A stretch of 64,000 nucleotides of DNA, from assembly GCA_022036555.1 (NCBI GenBank), contig CM039120.1, positions 31,025,716 through 31,089,715 of the forward strand, in the 5' to 3' direction. The stretch comes from Microstegium vimineum (taxonomy: Eukaryota; Streptophyta; Magnoliopsida; Poales; Poaceae). The translations under genes and the position numbers were made by a program. The stretch's first letter is position 1. Each line of letters begins with the position of its first letter. Shown here piece after piece: positions 20,942 through 33,341 of this stretch. Below the pieces are notes generated by a model. It did no database searches. It worked only from the letters and a program-made list of their open reading frames with translations, and was not told the DNA's origin.

Positions 20942-23900
20942 AATTACAAAACCGGAGGGAGGCATTGGGTGCTTGATAGTGGGTGCACTCAACACATGAC
21001 CGGTGATGGAATGATGTTCAACTCAACTCAATCAAGATAATGATCATGGCTTTGATAGTATCACATTTGGTGACAATGGCAAAGACAAGGTGAAAGGGCT
21101 AGGAAAGATTGCTATCTCCAATGATCTTATCATTAGCAATGTGCTTCTAGTGGAAAGGATTGATTTCAATCTATTGTCGGTTGCCCAATTACGTGATCTC
21201 GGTTTCAAGTGCATCTTTGGTGTTGAGGATGTGGAAATTATTAGTGTGGATGGCTCTAACATGGTATTCAAGGGATTTCGATATGAGAACCTCTATATAT
21301 CTAGTGGATTTCAATGCTAGTTAGACTCAACTATCAACTTGTCTCATCACCAAAACTAGCATGGGTTGGCTATGGCTTAGAAGGCTTGGACATGTTGCCA
21401 TGAAGCAATTGAACAAGCTAGTCAAGCATGATCTAGTGAAGGGCTTGAAGGATGTCACATTTGAGAAGGACAAGTTGTGTAGCTCATGTCAAGCCGGAAA
21501 GCAAGTTGGGAACACTCATCCAAAGAAGAGCATTATGAGTACAAGTAAAGCTTTTGAGTTATTCAACATGGATCTCTTTGGACCAACAACATACACAAGT
21601 ATTGGTGCAAACAAGTATGGATTTATGATACTTGATGACTTCACAATATACACATGGGTATTCTTCTTGAGTGACAAGAGTGACACATTTGATATCTTCA
21701 AGTCATTTTTCAAGAGGTGCCAAAATGAGTTTGAAACAACTATCAAGAGAGTTAGAAGTGACAATGGGAGTGAGTTCAAGAACACAAGAGTTGATGAACT
21801 TTGTGATGACTTTGGAATCAACCATCAATTCTCTCGAAAGTACACTCCTCAATCCAATGGGATAGTTGAAAGGACGAATAGAACCTTGGTTGACATGGCA
21901 AGATCAATGTTGAATGAATACAATGTTAGTCATTCCTTTTGGGCCAAAGCTATCAATACGGCTTGCTACTCTAGCAACCGTCTCTATTGTCATGGGATGC
22001 TTGAGAAGACTCCATATGAGCTCTTGAATGGAAGAAAGCCAAATATTGCATAGTTTAGAGTGTTTGGATGCAGGTGCTATATCTTGAAGAAGGGTACAAT
22101 GCTAAGCAAGTTTGAGAAGAAATTAGATGAAAGTTTCTTACTTGGTTACTCTACATCAAGCAAGGCTTATAGAGTTTGGAACTCATCTAGTGGGATTCTT
22201 GAGGAAGTGCATGATGTGGAATTTGATGAAACACAAGGCTCTCAAGATGAACAAGAAAACTTGGATGATGTGAGATGTGACAAGTTGGTCAATGCAATGA
22301 AAGAAATGGATATTGGGGACATTAGACCAAGACAAGTACAAGATGAATATGAAGATCAAGTGACCATCCCAAATGAAGAAGCTAGTAGCTCTCAAACTCA
22401 AGATCAAGCAAGTGCTAGTGAAGCTCAAGTACAAAATCAAGCTAGTCCATCATCTCAACCAAATGATCAAGATTCTCACATGCAAGTTCTTCAACCTACC
22501 AATATTGCAAGAGATCATCCTCTAGATCAAGTGATTCGTGGAATTCAAAGTGGAGTACAAACAAGATCAAGATTGGCTTCATTTTGTGAGCATTACTCTT
22601 TTGTATCATCATTTGAGACAACCAAGATTGATGAAGCTTTGAAGGATGTAGATTGGATCAATGCTATGCATGAAGAACTTAACAACTTCACAAGAAATCA
22701 AGTTTGGGAACTAGTGGATAGACCAAAGGATCATAATGTGATTGGAACCAAATGGGTTTTCAAGAACAAGCAAGATCAAGATGGAATAGTGGTAAGGAAC
22801 AAAGCAAGGCTTGTAGCTCAAGGTTACTCTCAAGTTGAAGGTCTTGACTTTGGGGAGACATATGCTCCGGTGGCAAGATTAGAGGCAATTATAATTCTAT
22901 TGTCCTATGCTTGTGTACATAACATCATATTGTACCAAATGGATGTCAAGAGTGTTTTCTTGAATGGGTACATCAATGAGGAAGTACATGTTGAGCAACC
23001 ACCCAGATTTAAAGATACAAAGAAGCCCAACCATGTTTTCAAGCTCAAGAAGGCTCTCTACGGATTGAAGCAAGCACCTAGAGAATGGTATGAGAGGTTG
23101 TGAAGGATCGAAAACGGCGACCAGAGGGGGGGGGTGAATGGGAGCCAAATAAAAAATTCCTTTTGGAAGATCTTGACCCTTGTCCCAAACACAACCCAAA
23201 GAGAAAACTAGACTCACGACCCACTAGTGGGTGGATGTTCTAGGAGATGTCCTAGGAACACAGCGGAGCTAGCTACAAACCCAGAGAAGCAAACCGAGAA
23301 GCAAACGGAAAAACACAACAAACAACAGAGGCGTCGGACGCAAGGAAGCTAGGCATCGGACGGTCTGACACAGTGCGACGGACGCTGGCATCGGACGCTT
23401 GGACGAGCGTCTGTCTCCCTTCCAGAGAGCACCGCAGAGAGAAAACCAACTAGAGGGGCGTCGGACGCTGAGGAGCGTCCGACGTGTTTTACACAGAGAG
23501 CCTATAAACTGGAAAACCGATGGACTCGTCCGGCGGGTTGGCGATGGATGATTCCGAGCGTCCGGCGCAACTTTGACCCGCGTAGAAGATCCACGTGACG
23601 GACGCTGACGTCAGCACGCCCCAGCGTTCGACGCAAAAGCTCGGAGCGCCCGATGCAGCGTCCGATGCTCACGAACAGCGAGCAGAAACGCGAAAGCCTC
23701 GGTTCTCTTCACCAAATCTTTCCAAATCCGATCCAAATGGTCACCAACTGCAACCAAACTTTGTAGGAATGATCCTAGTGCACTTGGGGAGCTATCCCGA
23801 AGAAATCATCGCTCAATTTGGGTCGGTTAAATGGGCACAAAGGAATTTCGGGAGAAAACCCCAAAACAGAGAACATCGCAAAGAAAATGTCTGATCTGTG

Positions 23901-26062
23901 TGCTCGTGAGGTTTTAGGAAAATTCCTTTGGTGCAAAGTTGCTCCTCACAAGTACGAAGAACTTGGTTCAAACGGATTTTGCAAAGCTTTTCTCAAACAA
24001 GAATTCTCATCTCGGGAAAAGAGAGAGCAAAAGCAAAAACGATGAACACAAGCAAAAACGCGAGACACGGTCAAGTAATCGACACCGCCATGGCTAACGG
24101 AGGTTACGACCTCCGATTCCTCGCAACAAACTCAAGTTCTTACGGAGGTTGGTGAAATCAACCTAGGGATCTCATGAACTAGAGAGAGGGTAGAGAGAGT
24201 TGGGGCAAATGATTAGGGTTCAAGAGATGGGATGAGGATACCCCTTCGTCCCCTATTTAACAGGGCTTTGGCTATTTCCCAAAGACCCACTAGATACATG
24301 AGTGAACTACCTAGCCTAAGCATTGCAGTCCAAGCTCCAGAAAATATCTCCCGCATTTTGAATGGATGGCCCCGCTTCCTGCCAGGAGTTGCCGTCGCCT
24401 TGACGCAACCTCCAGGATTTCGCCATGTGCCATCCCCGCTTCCTCGGAAGCTTCGCCCAGGTTTTGAGGCCCAAACCCGCGAAACCCGCCACCGGTGGCT
24501 TTGGGCTCAACTACCAAACCACGAGTTTTGAGGCCAAAACTCGGGAACCGTCCTCCGATGGTTTTGAGGCCCAAACCACCAAACCTCTCGACTCGAGCCA
24601 CCTTGTCCTCGCCCGGTCGGACTCCGAGTCCCATGAGCCTCCGCTCGACCCGCTCGTTCGTCGTCTTGACTTGGTCAACTCTGTCTACTTCCATGTCTTG
24701 TCGCGCTCGCCAGTGCCAAGCACTAGCCACCACAGCTAGTCCGCCGGCGCCCATGGTCCCTCAGTCAGAGCCCTGCTTCCGCCCTTCACCGCTCTCAGTC
24801 CATCGGCACGGCAAGCCTCTACTCGACCTTCTCCACGCCATTGACCACTGTCACTAGGCATAGCACCTGCACACCACAAGCTGATAGACAGGCACACATT
24901 TGCTTTCGCAAAGGGTTAGTATAAACCGCTCAAACTAAAACACTCAAGTGTTGGTCAATCACTCATCACAAAACTGAACTACATGGGTACTTATCCACCA
25001 TGTGTTCGCAGGTTGAGAAGCTTTCTCCTCTCTAAGGGATTCAAGATTGGATTGGTCGACACCACCTTATTCACAAAGAAGATTGGAAGTGACTTGTTTG
25101 TCTTGCAAATCTATGTTGATGACATTATCTTTGGGTCTACAAATCAATATTTTTGTGAAGAGTTTGGTGAAATGATGTCAAATGAATGTGAGATGTCCAT
25201 GATTGGTGAGCTTAGCTACTTCCTTGGACTTCAAATCAAGAAACTGAAGAATGGTACATTTGTGAGTCAAGGAAAGTACATCAAAGATATGATCAAGAAG
25301 TTTGGATTAGAAGATGCAAAGGGCATTAGTACTCCTATGGGGACTAATGTTCATTTGGATCATGATACAAGTGGCATGATGGTTGATCAAACACTATTTC
25401 GGTCAATGATTGGAAGCTTACTCTATGTGATCGCATCAAGACCGGATGTCATGTTTAGTGTATGCATGTGTGCTAGATTTCAAGCATATCCTAGAGAGAG
25501 TCATGTGAAAGCCACAAAGAGAATTTTGAGATATTTGAAGCATACACAAGATGTTGGATTGTGGTTTCCCAAGGGGTAAAGATTTGAATTGGTTGGATAT
25601 TTGGACTCCGATTATGCGGGATGCAAGGTTGATAGGAAGAGCACTAGTGGAACATGTCAATTACTGGGAAGATCACTAGTCTCATGGTCATCCAAGAAGC
25701 AAAATAGTGTGGCACTCTCTACCACCGAAGCCAAATACATTAGTGTGGGGAGTTGTGCACAACTACTATGGATGAAGGCAACATTGAATGATTATGGAAT
25801 CAAATTCAAGAAGGTTCCCTTGCTATGTGACAATGAAAGTGCAGTGAAGCTTACACGCAATCCCATCCAACATTCAATGACAAAGCACATAGATGTGAGA
25901 CACCATTTCATAAGAGATCATCAACAAAAGGGTGACATTTACATTGACAATGTGGGTACCGATGATCAATTAGCCGACATATTCACCAAGACACTTGATG
26001 AGAAGAGGTTTTGCAAGTTAAGGAATGAATTGAACATCTTGGATTTCTCCAACATGAGTTGA
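20942..26062 (+). pseudogene. pol of Copia element Y (protease, integrase, RT, RNase H), split by a solo LTR
   Basis: Protease: WVLDSGCTQHMTG near 20970 (D-S-G active site). A frameshift near 21040 and another near 21330 follow. Integrase: H...CSSCQAGK zinc region near 21480, then catalytic residues in FNMDLFGP, VRSDNGSEF and YTPQSNGIVERTNRTL. TAG at 22051-22053 replaces a probable Trp. RT: KARLVAQGYSQVEGLDF, QMDVKSVFLNG, LYGLKQAPREWYERL, then the solo LTR at 23101-25010, and RT resumes with YVDDIIFGST near 25110. TAA at 25577-25579 precedes RNase H (DSDYAGCKVDRKSTSG, LSTTEAKYI). The frame ends naturally at TGA 26060-26062. Without the insertion, TSD GGTTG would be restored to a single copy. 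Confidence 0.92.
23101..25010. mobile_element. Solo LTR of the same Copia family as 13106-16015, in the RT of element Y
   Basis: The ends are TGAAGGATCG and GTGTTCGCA, with perfect TSD GGTTG (23096-23100 and 25011-25015). It is 1910 bp and matches 14053-16015 throughout, in the same orientation on the plus strand. That element reads on the minus strand, so this LTR is also minus-oriented. It carries the GGACGCT/AGCGTCC box array (23330-23680). No PBS, gag or second LTR is present. Confidence 0.93.
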
Positions 26063-27126
26063 TGCACCCCCACTTATGACATGCCTCTACTCCAAGATAA
26101 CAATGTACAATAGGTTGACATTTGCACTCATCCTTTGCTAGAATTGTGTAGAGCATATAGACATCACTCACTTAGGCTCATTCATCAAAAACAAATGATT
26201 TGTATGTGCATATGGTACCACTATTGCTTCTGTCTTGATTGATCTAGTGGTAGCATGTGACATGTTGATAAGCTTGCAACCTCATATGTTTAAGTCTAGG
26301 ATACTTGCTCTATATGTTTAACCGACATGGATAAGATAACTGTTGTAACACGTGTGAAGAAGCTTATCCTTGGTTTAAACCGTGTTAAATATGTAGGACA
26401 AGTGATCTAGAGTGAACTTAATTTGATAATCACACATCGTCTTCTAAATTGACTTGATGACACTTTAACTAAGTGGTCCATTTTGTGGTAATGTATGATA
26501 AAGGGGGAGAGAAAGTGGTATAAAATATGAAATGAAAGAACAAGAGAACCAAGCGGGAGAAATTTTGAAAGTGAAAAATTAAAATTTGAGCACACAAGTA
26601 GGGGGAGCAAGCCTATGAATAAATTGTTGAATTTGGTTGTGCATTCACACATATGATTGCTTGAATTGCTCTTTAATTCATATGACTTGCATGTGTGGTA
26701 CATGACTAGTTGTAATCTTGATTGATGATTTGATCACTAGCATGTATAGGTGTTAGATAGATCTCTAGAATGTGTATTCTTTTCAATTGGTATCGAGCTA
26801 ACCATGTTGCTAAGGGATGTTTGAATGTCGCACTCTCGATTGGTATCACGCTTCAAAGGTTCATCTCTTATATCTTAGCATCATGTCATTGTTTTCTAGT
26901 TGTTCACCCCTCCTAAATTTCTATCTAAGCACATGTCTAAAGTTGTGACTCTTTTCATAAGAAGTGCACATATGTAGGGGGAGTAAACACTATCAAACCA
27001 ACATTGAAATGGTTGTCCAAATCTCTTTCATGCTATATTTCTTGGACAAGCATCTCAAGTTGAAACAAAATCATATTTCATTTTCATTTTGTATAGGTGC
27101 TCATCAATTACCAAAAAGGGGGAGAT
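26063..27126 (+). other. 3' internal region of element Y with repeated PPT-like boxes
   Basis: No credible gene. AGGGGGAG-type strings occur at 26502, 26600, 26976 and at the true PPT 27113-27126 (AAAAAGGGGGAGAT). Sireviruses are known for multiple PPTs in this position. Some also carry an env-like ORF here, but none is seen. Confidence 0.7.
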
Positions 27127-27750
27127 TGAGAGATTTCTAGTGTTTTGGCAATTAATGCAACCTAAAGTACTAACCGAGCTCTTAGTGTTGAGTAGGTTAA
27201 GTACACATATTGAAGATGATGACAAGTGGTGAAGCAAGCAAGGAGTCTAGTATGGTGGAATCCTAAAGCTTACACTTGGAGAAGAAGGTGAAAATGGAAA
27301 GACCCTAAACTAAACAAGGCAAAGGTATAAGATAGGGCATTCCTTTTGGTGATCAATACACCTAGTGGGTGTGATCACATTTAGGATAAGTAACCATACT
27401 ATAAAGAGAGGAATATGGTATGTGGTTACAAGTGTCAAGTTCCATTAGGTGAATCATAACATGCATTGCATTTAAACCTAATGAGCAACCCTGGTAAAAC
27501 TTGATAAAATATGCTAACACACAAGCACAAGTTGTGGAACACTTGGTGTTAGCACATGAGATCAATGGGAGAAGTTAGAAGTGAATTCTAACTTGTCTAA
27601 GGGCTCCGAACCAGTTGCTTAGGGGAGCTCCGGATCATTCGTGGTAGTCCGGAGGCTAACCCTAGCCCTGGCCGCCTCACTGGAAGCTCCGGACCAGGTG
27701 ACCAGAGGGGCGTCAGACCAATCTCTATTGGTCTGGTGTCTTGGACTTGG
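27127..27750 (+). repeat. 3' LTR of element Y, part 1
   Basis: It starts TGAGAGATTTCTAG directly after the PPT. Its text resembles the solo LTR at 51541-53468 (both start TGAGAG) and is unlike the 5' LTR at 17431. It is interrupted by a Tekay-type LTR after the TSD CTTGG (27746-27750). Confidence 0.75.
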
Positions 27751-30700
27751 TGTAGCAGAACCGTCCAAATTATAAGAGATCAAGTACCAAAGTAGCCGAC
27801 TTAACTGCCACTTAAAGCACTTGAGCCCATATAATCCCGGTAGTCCGGAAATCTCGAAGGATTTCTAACAATCGTATATTCAACCAAGATCGCGCGAACC
27901 CAGGTATGCACATTCGAACGAACCAACAATTGAAACGAAAATACTTGAAGTACAAAATAAAGTTATTACAACACTTTGTTCCAAATGAAATAGTACTTAC
28001 GCCACAACACATGTGGCCAAATGAAACATTGTTTTTAAATCCGAACCCAAAGTTTTACTCCACAGTAATACCATTAATAGATAGGGGTGCCAACGAGATC
28101 ATGTCCGACAATAGCAAAAGATGAGCTCGTAGAAGACCTTGCCCAAGGCCTACTCCTCTTCTCCTTCGATAGGATAGAGACAGTGCTTACAATAGCCAAA
28201 GTATACTTGGCCATCTGCAACAAATGGGATAAACCCTGAGTATGGGAATGTACTCAGCTAGACTTACCCGTCTAACTGAAAATAAAGACTCCAAGGATAT
28301 GCATGGCTATATATGTGGATCTGGATAAACTTTGCTTTTGCGGAAACGCGAGAAATAAGAAATAACTTTAAAAATTAGAGAACAGTCATTTGCCATCATA
28401 TTATTTATCTCTAGGTTTTACACTTGTACTAGAGCACTCACTTGATCTAATCAAACAATATAATAACACCATATCAATTCCTTTATCAATATTTTAGTAG
28501 AACCATTACGATGTTACATGGAGTTGTACCATGGTGAAGCTCAGCATAATCCCCCACTATCCGGTGGGAGGCGGCGACTGGAATCGATATACAACCAGCT
28601 GGCAAGATTACCTTTAACACACGCCCACACTTTCCCCGTCAGGTCCATGCATTGGGTCACGGCTCAAAACTATCTAGGTAGTAATGCCGCGAACTCCAAT
28701 TGGTCCACCCAATTGTAGAAATTAGTTGGCCACCACGGGGCAGGTCGTATCTACAAACTAGAGGGTGCGGCAGCAGACAGAGAACGGCCTGGACAGTAAG
28801 GCTCGGCTTCAGGTGTCGGGATTCATCACCGGCACCTTATGTGAAAGGGCGCATTCAAAGATGTAAGACGGTCACCATCATATACAAACCTATACGATCC
28901 AACGGACGGACTGCCCCCAAGTCTATACCACTTGGTGCCCTTGCCTTCCAGTTGACCGCATTTTATTACTACCATTGGTTCTTTCCCACGATAGCAAAAT
29001 ATAGCCAACCGTGATCGGTACTACCCCTTAGGGTAATACAAGTAAATATAAATGTAACCATTTCTTCGAAGCATGCTAAGCGGTTGCTTTAACTTTTATT
29101 TATTAGGTTAACAAGGTAGGTAAATCAATAGTCAAGGAGGGTAATGCATCAATTGGGGTTCATTCAACTCCTGTCACCTAATGCATCACAGTATAAAATA
29201 CTCAAGTAGATTAATTTGTAAATACTGGGAGGCTTAAGAATGCTCCGGGGCTTGCCTTGAGTAAAGGTAGAGGGCTGGTGGTCAGGGCACTCGGGGAGGT
29301 TACTGTCGAGCTCGTGGTACCCCTCGTTCAGCTCCTGCACCTCCTGGACTCCTTCCTCTGGAAGTGGCACCTGGGGTTCCTCTACTGATCTTGAATGTTA
29401 TAATGCATATAAGTAAACTTGATGGTGCAGGGATGATGCTTAAACAAGAATTAAACACTCAAAGATTGTTTTTAGAATTAACTTAAGTAATCATCCTAGC
29501 TTCACTTTACACAGCAAGCTTATTATAGACTACTCAGAAAAATCTACCAAAATTACAGAGGCTAGAGCAAGCCGACTGGATGCTACTGCATAAATTTCAC
29601 TTATAGCAAAGCTACCAAACAGCAAATACAAAAAGATGAATTTAAATGCAGAAAAAGCACTTAGAACTAGACCTACTGTCTAACAGGGTGAAACATGCTA
29701 TATCTTATTTTTAACAGGTTCTGTACTTAGAAACATATTTATCAAGAAAGTTCCATGATCAACACTGGCATATTATTATCTATATGATTTTCCAAAGAAA
29801 ACCCTAGAAAAGAACACTTGAACTACAAGTATCTTTTCTGCCATACAACATACCACATATTATATTTTCTTAGACAAAGCAAGGCATACAGAGACTACAC
29901 AAAAAGTTTCATGATTTATCACGCACATGTTTACCACAGGAATTAATCTAAGAAAGAAACAGAAGCACATTTTATTAGATGATAATTAATTTCTGCACAG
30001 AAATATGGCATCTTATATTTTTCCTAGCTTCTACACAGGATGATGGAGCTAGCATAAAAACTTCACATTTTTATCTCAACATTTTACACAGGAACACATT
30101 TAACTTCTAATAATGCAGAAAAGAACTTTTTAAACATTAGTATTGAAGACATTCTCTAAAAATTACTTTTATATTTTTAACAGAAAGATAATCATTTATA
30201 GAGACTAACACAATTTATTTCACCATTTTTGGATTTACCAAACTCTAGATATAAAATAAACAAGCATGATTACATTTTCTGAAAATGGAAAAAGAGAAAT
30301 GCATTTCTGAAACAGACCCATCATGCAGAGTGCATGGGCTCGGCCCGGTGTGCGCGAGTAGCTGACAGGCGAGGCCCAGCGATCAACCTTGGTCCACTTG
30401 CCAGTGAGCAGAGAGAAGAGCACGGCGCTGACCGGCGCGTTCTCGCCGGCGGCGGTGCGGTGCTTGGCGTGCTCGTGGTGACGACGCGAAGCGACTGGCG
30501 GGGTTGGTTCAGCCAGCGCGGCCGTGTAGGTGAACGGCGGCGTGCGGTGGTGGCGCAGTGCGGCAGTGTGACGCGGCGGGGCTGTTACAGGCGGGGTCCG
30601 GCTCGGTGTGCGGGTGCATGAACACCACAGTGATGCGGTGAGTGCAACGCAAGTGTTGGTTGGGCCGGAGGAGCTCCGAAGAAGCCCGGCCACGTGCGAG

Positions 30701-32053
30701 CTCCGCGGCGGTGGCAATGACGCACGACGCTGCGGTGTTCCAGTGCGAACAAGCAGGCGAGAGAAGGCGTTCTCACCTTGACTACCTCTGGTGGTGCTAC
30801 CACAAGGATGAAGGCAACAGAGGTGGCCGAGAGAGGAGTGAACGCGGCGCGGCGGTTGCGGTGGCGACTGTGAGCCGAGGAACGGCGGCGGTGTTCCAGT
30901 GAGAGAAGTGCCCGGCTGGAGGAACTGAGGCGAGCAAGGCGTGTGCAACACGAAGGTGAGGTGGTGTGCGAGACGGATCGAGCAAAGGAGCCTGGATGGC
31001 GGCGTGGCGAGGAACGGGGCGTTCGGGTGCTCTCAGTTCTCGACGCGGCGAAAGCAGAGCGGAGCAGGCGAGAGAGCGAGTGAGCGTGAGTGTCTGCGAG
31101 TGCGAGAGGGAGAGGGGGTGTAGGCGCTCCCTCTGCGTGGTCATGGCCGAGCGGCGCGGCCGGTGGGGGCCTCGATGCGACGATGGCAGTGCGGCAGCGG
31201 TGCAGCGGCGCTGCCAGCTCAACGGCGCGTGGCGGTTGGGTGAGCGCGATTGTGCTCTTGGTCCTGACGCCGTTAGCGCGGATACGCGCTTGATGGCGAT
31301 CGGGATAGGGCGTGGCTTTGGTCGGCCGGGCGCTGGCGTGTGCGGCAACCGACGACGTGACGACGCGGCGCGGTCTTCTGCGTGAGCAGAGGCGGGGAGT
31401 GGCCAGCAGATTGGTCGGCGCAGGGTGGCAGGGCGCGGCGCAAGGCGACTGGCGCGCTGCGGCTGTCGGCGTCTGCGGGCAGGCATCGCAAGCCATGCGG
31501 CAGCAACGCCGGCATACGGCGCGGCCGTGGTCAGGCGCTGCGCGCGGGAACGCACGGGTGCGGGCGCAGGTGTGCGCGCGTGTGCGTGGGCTGGCGCAAG
31601 GCCGGCTAGGCCGAATGGGTGGACGCGGCCCATCTCAGGTATGTTTCCCTTTTTCATTTCTCTTTTATTTATTTCAAACTGAATTTGATTCAAATCTGTT
31701 TTTAAAACATAAAACTAGGTTTTGAAACTTAAACCAAAGTTGTTCAGAATATTATCATCCACATTTTTCATGTAGGTCATATTTTCTGAAAACTCTTATT
31801 TTAAAAGATTGTAGTTTAAAACAAATTAAACCATATTTAAGGGAAAATAATTACTTTAACTTTTAATAGGTGAACTAAACTTAATTAATCAAGTTTAATT
31901 AAAGCAAGAGCATATAACTCCTATTTATTTCTAATTCCATGAATAAACAAAACACACATATGAGATGATGTCAATGCAAAATATGAATGTAATGCAATGC
32001 TTATGCTTAGGGCTAATGATGATCCTAATGCAAGCTTGACATAGAGTATCACA
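27751..32053 (-). mobile_element. Solo LTR of a Tekay-type (chromovirus) family, 4.3 kb
   Basis: The plus-strand ends are TGTAGCAGAACCG and GAGTATCACA, with perfect TSD CTTGG (27746-27750 and 32054-32058). The left ~150 bp closely match the LTRs of the element at 40429-51061 (40429 and 49034), and further blocks match (for example 29225-29300 against 41865-41940). By that comparison its orientation is minus. It contains no gag or pol. A GC-rich block at 30334-31640 corresponds in position to 42600-43280 and 50010-50600 in the related LTRs. Confidence 0.88.
30334..31640. other. GC-rich, CpG-dense block in the Tekay-type LTR
   Basis: About 1.3 kb of strongly GC- and CpG-rich DNA inside an otherwise AT-rich LTR. 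Long open frames occur on both strands (up to about 300 codons on the minus strand), but they overlap each other, are Ala/Arg/Pro-rich and show no recognisable domain. I read them as composition artefacts. By position it may be the promoter-proximal or leader part of the LTR. Confidence 0.6.
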
Positions 32054-32058
32054 CTTGG

Positions 32059-33341
32059 CAGTCAACAGATGCTGGAAGGGTGTCGGACTAGAAGTATTAG
32101 TCTGGTGCTAGGCTCCAGACCAGAGTCCGAAGCCTTGGAGCTCTCGGTGTAAGTTTGGACAAGGCTCCGGACAAGAAGATATAGTCCGATGGTGGACCTC
32201 CAGACCAGAGTCTGAAGGGTTGGAGCTTACTGTACTCTGTTGGATCAAGTTGACAAGGCATCGGACTAGGAGGCTTCGGACTATGGTAAGTGGTTCGGAG
32301 GTCAGCAGTTCTGCGCGCCAACGGTCGAATTCAAAAGATTAGAGACACGTGGCGATCCGAGAAGGCATCGGACCATGTGATATAGTACGACGATTGGAAA
32401 AGTAGTCTGACGCTACATTTTTCAACAGACCCAAGAGCATAACGGCTAGTTCCTTGTGAGGGGCTATAAAAGGTGTTTGGCCGGCTCAAGCTCACTCTCT
32501 TGCACACTTTGACATTGCATACACATTGTGAGCTTGTACACACACTCCCACTCATCTCCTAGTTGATTGATCATCCATTTGAGAGATTTCAGTGATTCTA
32601 GTGCATTGCATGAAGTGAGTTCATCTAGTGGCACTTGGGAGTTGTTTCTTGTTGCAGTATTCTTGTTACCCTTGGTGATTTCCATCACCTAGACGGTTTG
32701 GAGCAGTGGTGTGGATTCGAGAAGCTTGGTGATTGTGCTTCGTCGACCACAAGTGATGTGAGGGGTTCTTGTGCCTTCTCCGTGGGAGATCACAAAGGTA
32801 ACTCTAGTGGATTGCTCGTGGCATTTCAATAGCCTCATCTTGTGTTGGTTGTGCGGTACCCGGTGATAGGTTTGGCGTGTGATGTCAATTAGCGCGTGAA
32901 CCTCCAAGTGAGTGTCTTGCCACAACAGGGATGTAGCTAGTTGGAAAACTAGTGAACCTAGGAAGAAAATCAAGTGTCAACCATTATCTCATTGTGATTG
33001 ATTGATCTCATTGGTATTCACTTCATTGGTTCATCCTCTACACTTCACGGCGGTATAACAATCATCCTTATCTCTCTTTGCTCTCACTTGTTCTTTTTCT
33101 TAGTAGAGATATTAGCTTGTGCTACTTGTTAGCTCTTAGTCTTAGTAGCTTGTGTAGGAATTGTGTGAGCTAGAGCTATTAGGTTAGTATTTGTGGATAA
33201 GTGGCTTCACATCACCCCCCTTAGGCTAGCGCAACATTCGCTTCGCATCCTTTTAGTCCTAACTTGTTGTTGAGTTTGCTTATAGATTTTAAAATAGTCT
33301 ATTCACCCCCCCCCCCTCTAGCCATCGCATAGGACCTTTCA
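32059..33341 (+). repeat. 3' LTR of element Y, part 2
   Basis: It resumes after the TSD and ends ...CATAGGACCTTTCA. Boxes of the CGGAC/TCCGGA type are frequent at 32070-32430. The last ~110 bp are shared with the end of the LTR at 17431-18847. The whole 3' LTR without the insertion is about 1.9 kb, against 1.4 kb for the 5' LTR. Confidence 0.78.
32465..32471 (+). promoter_or_regulatory. Likely TATA box of the 3' LTR of element Y
   Basis: TATAAAA in GGGGCTATAAAAGGTG, just downstream of the CGGAC-box array and followed by a CA-rich stretch suited to a transcription start. The solo LTR at 51541-53468 has TATATATAG in the equivalent place. Confidence 0.6.

Larger units (their letters stand above)
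17431..33341 (+). mobile_element. Element Y: Copia/Sirevirus-like retrotransposon with gag-pol, nested insertions and mismatched LTRs
   Basis: Order: LTR, tRNA-iMet PBS, gag, protease, integrase, reverse transcriptase, RNase H, a ~1 kb 3' region with several AGGGGGAG boxes, PPT, 3' LTR. The domain order integrase before reverse transcriptase is diagnostic of Copia. The coiled-coil-rich extended gag and repeated PPT-like boxes are Sirevirus traits. It is inactive, with several stop codons and two frameshifts. A solo LTR splits the reverse transcriptase and a Tekay-type LTR splits the 3' LTR. Because the 5' and 3' LTRs differ, no TSD pair can be tested. Confidence 0.85.

Noticed and set aside
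30235..31725. Long overlapping open frames on both strands (up to about 300 codons)
   Set aside because: They lie in a CpG-dense block, overlap in several frames, are Ala/Arg/Pro/Ser-rich and show no domain; stop codons are simply rare at this composition.
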